Of a stretch of DNA of 32,822 nucleotides, positions 32,580-32,822 are shown one piece after another. The DNA lies in the NCBI GenBank assembly GCA_013287095.1, contig JABDEJ010000015.1, positions 1 to 32,822 of the forward strand, in the 5' to 3' direction. A program made the translations under genes and the position numbers. Under the pieces are notes generated by a model. That model was not told the origin of the DNA, did no database searches, and saw only the letters and a list, made by a program, of their open reading frames with translations. The stretch is from Bacteroidota bacterium (GTDB taxonomy: Bacteria; Bacteroidota; Bacteroidia; CAILMK01). How positions within the stretch are numbered: position 1 is the stretch's first letter; each line of letters opens with the position of its first letter.

Positions 32580-32822
32580 ATGCCAGCAAAGTTTGCCATA
32601 TACCTTGATACATCTGTTATCAACTTTATTTTTGCCGATGATGCGCCTGAAAAGCGGGAAATCACCATAGATTTTTTTGATAACTTCGTCAAATTGGGGA
32701 TCTATGATGCCTACATATCTGAATATGTGATTGCTGAAATAATGCAGCATCCAAATCCTCAAAAGAGGGATGAACTGCTAAAAGTCATTGATGAATACAA
32801 CGTGGAACTAATTATGAATGAC
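32580..32822 (+). CDS. PIN-domain protein, 5' part (runs off the window)
   Basis: The first 81 codons of a gene that continues past the end of the window. The N-terminus AKFAIYLDTSVINFIFADDA has the PIN nuclease opening, with the first metal-binding Asp10 in YLDTSVIN. A second acidic position is expected in ISEYVIAEIMQH (Glu near residue 56). PIN proteins are RNases, many of them VapC-type toxins. No antitoxin gene is visible immediately upstream; the spacer between it and the divergent toxin-antitoxin unit holds only promoters. A partner could lie downstream, outside the window. Confidence 0.82.
   Translation, partial: MPAKFAIYLDTSVINFIFADDAPEKREITIDFFDNFVKLGIYDAYISEYVIAEIMQHPNPQKRDELLKVIDEYNVELIMND

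Noticed and set aside
32400..32762. Minus-strand 120-codon frame at the end of the window
   Set aside because: It lies antisense to the PIN-domain gene and overlaps the antitoxin start; the PIN frame on the plus strand shows the conserved motif.

Overview
The window looks like a chromosomal piece of a Bacteroidota bacterium, probably of the Chitinophagales/Sphingobacteriales side. The evidence: three proteins carry type IX secretion (T9SS) C-terminal sorting domains. Many starts are preceded by the Bacteroidota -7 promoter box TAnnTTTG rather than a -10 TATAAT. The cytochrome c maturation genes have the Bacteroidota layout, with a very long CcmF. The base composition is moderately AT-rich. 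No rRNA, tRNA, CRISPR array, transposase, integrase or phage structural gene was seen.

Layout. (1) 1-1832: the end of ccmB, then ccmC, a ccmD-like gene and ccmE, all overlapping. CcmE carries Cys-x-x-x-Tyr where the classical haem-binding His motif would be. (2) 1833-5234: a 3.4 kb AT-rich accessory stretch that separates ccmE from ccmF. It holds an unrecognised protein with a possible winged helix, a 41-aa basic protein, a DUF2335 membrane protein with a small partner, a possible decayed gene, and five copies of a ~45 bp palindromic repeat. (3) 5235-8561: ccmF with its own promoter, then a DUF2520 gene. (4) 8580-14013: a mixed block containing a nested inverted repeat, a T9SS-sorted protein, MiaE plus a free-methionine-sulfoxide-reductase-type GAF protein, a small lipoprotein, an Nramp-like transporter, DUF1801 and VOC proteins, and an SRPBCC protein. 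(5) 14111-17644: a KdsC-like HAD phosphatase and UbiA-type prenyltransferase, facing an enolase / DUF4160 / DUF2442 / FtsB-like operon. The DUF4160 gene there is cut by one in-frame TAA. (6) 17976-24446: a 1562-aa PKD-repeat T9SS type B surface protein, a YCII-like protein, a methyltransferase and a DinB protein. (7) 24494-28531: carA, an intact DUF4160-DUF2442 pair, and a CHASE3-PAS histidine kinase with a single-domain response regulator. (8) 28618-32822: a lipoprotein with an internal duplication, a T9SS-sorted propeller-like protein, a YoeB-type toxin-antitoxin pair, and the start of a PIN-domain protein.

How the genes fit together: the ccm genes assemble c-type cytochromes in the periplasm. 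Enolase, CarA, MiaE, the HAD phosphatase, the prenyltransferase and the FtsB-like protein are housekeeping. The T9SS proteins are secreted or surface cargo whose secretion machinery is not in this window. The kinase and receiver probably form one signalling unit.

The observations most worth following are: the DUF4160-DUF2442 pair present twice, once broken inside the enolase operon; the palindromic repeat family marking the edges of gene modules between ccmE and ccmF; the variant CcmE; and an Nramp homologue that lacks the usual metal-binding Asn and Met.
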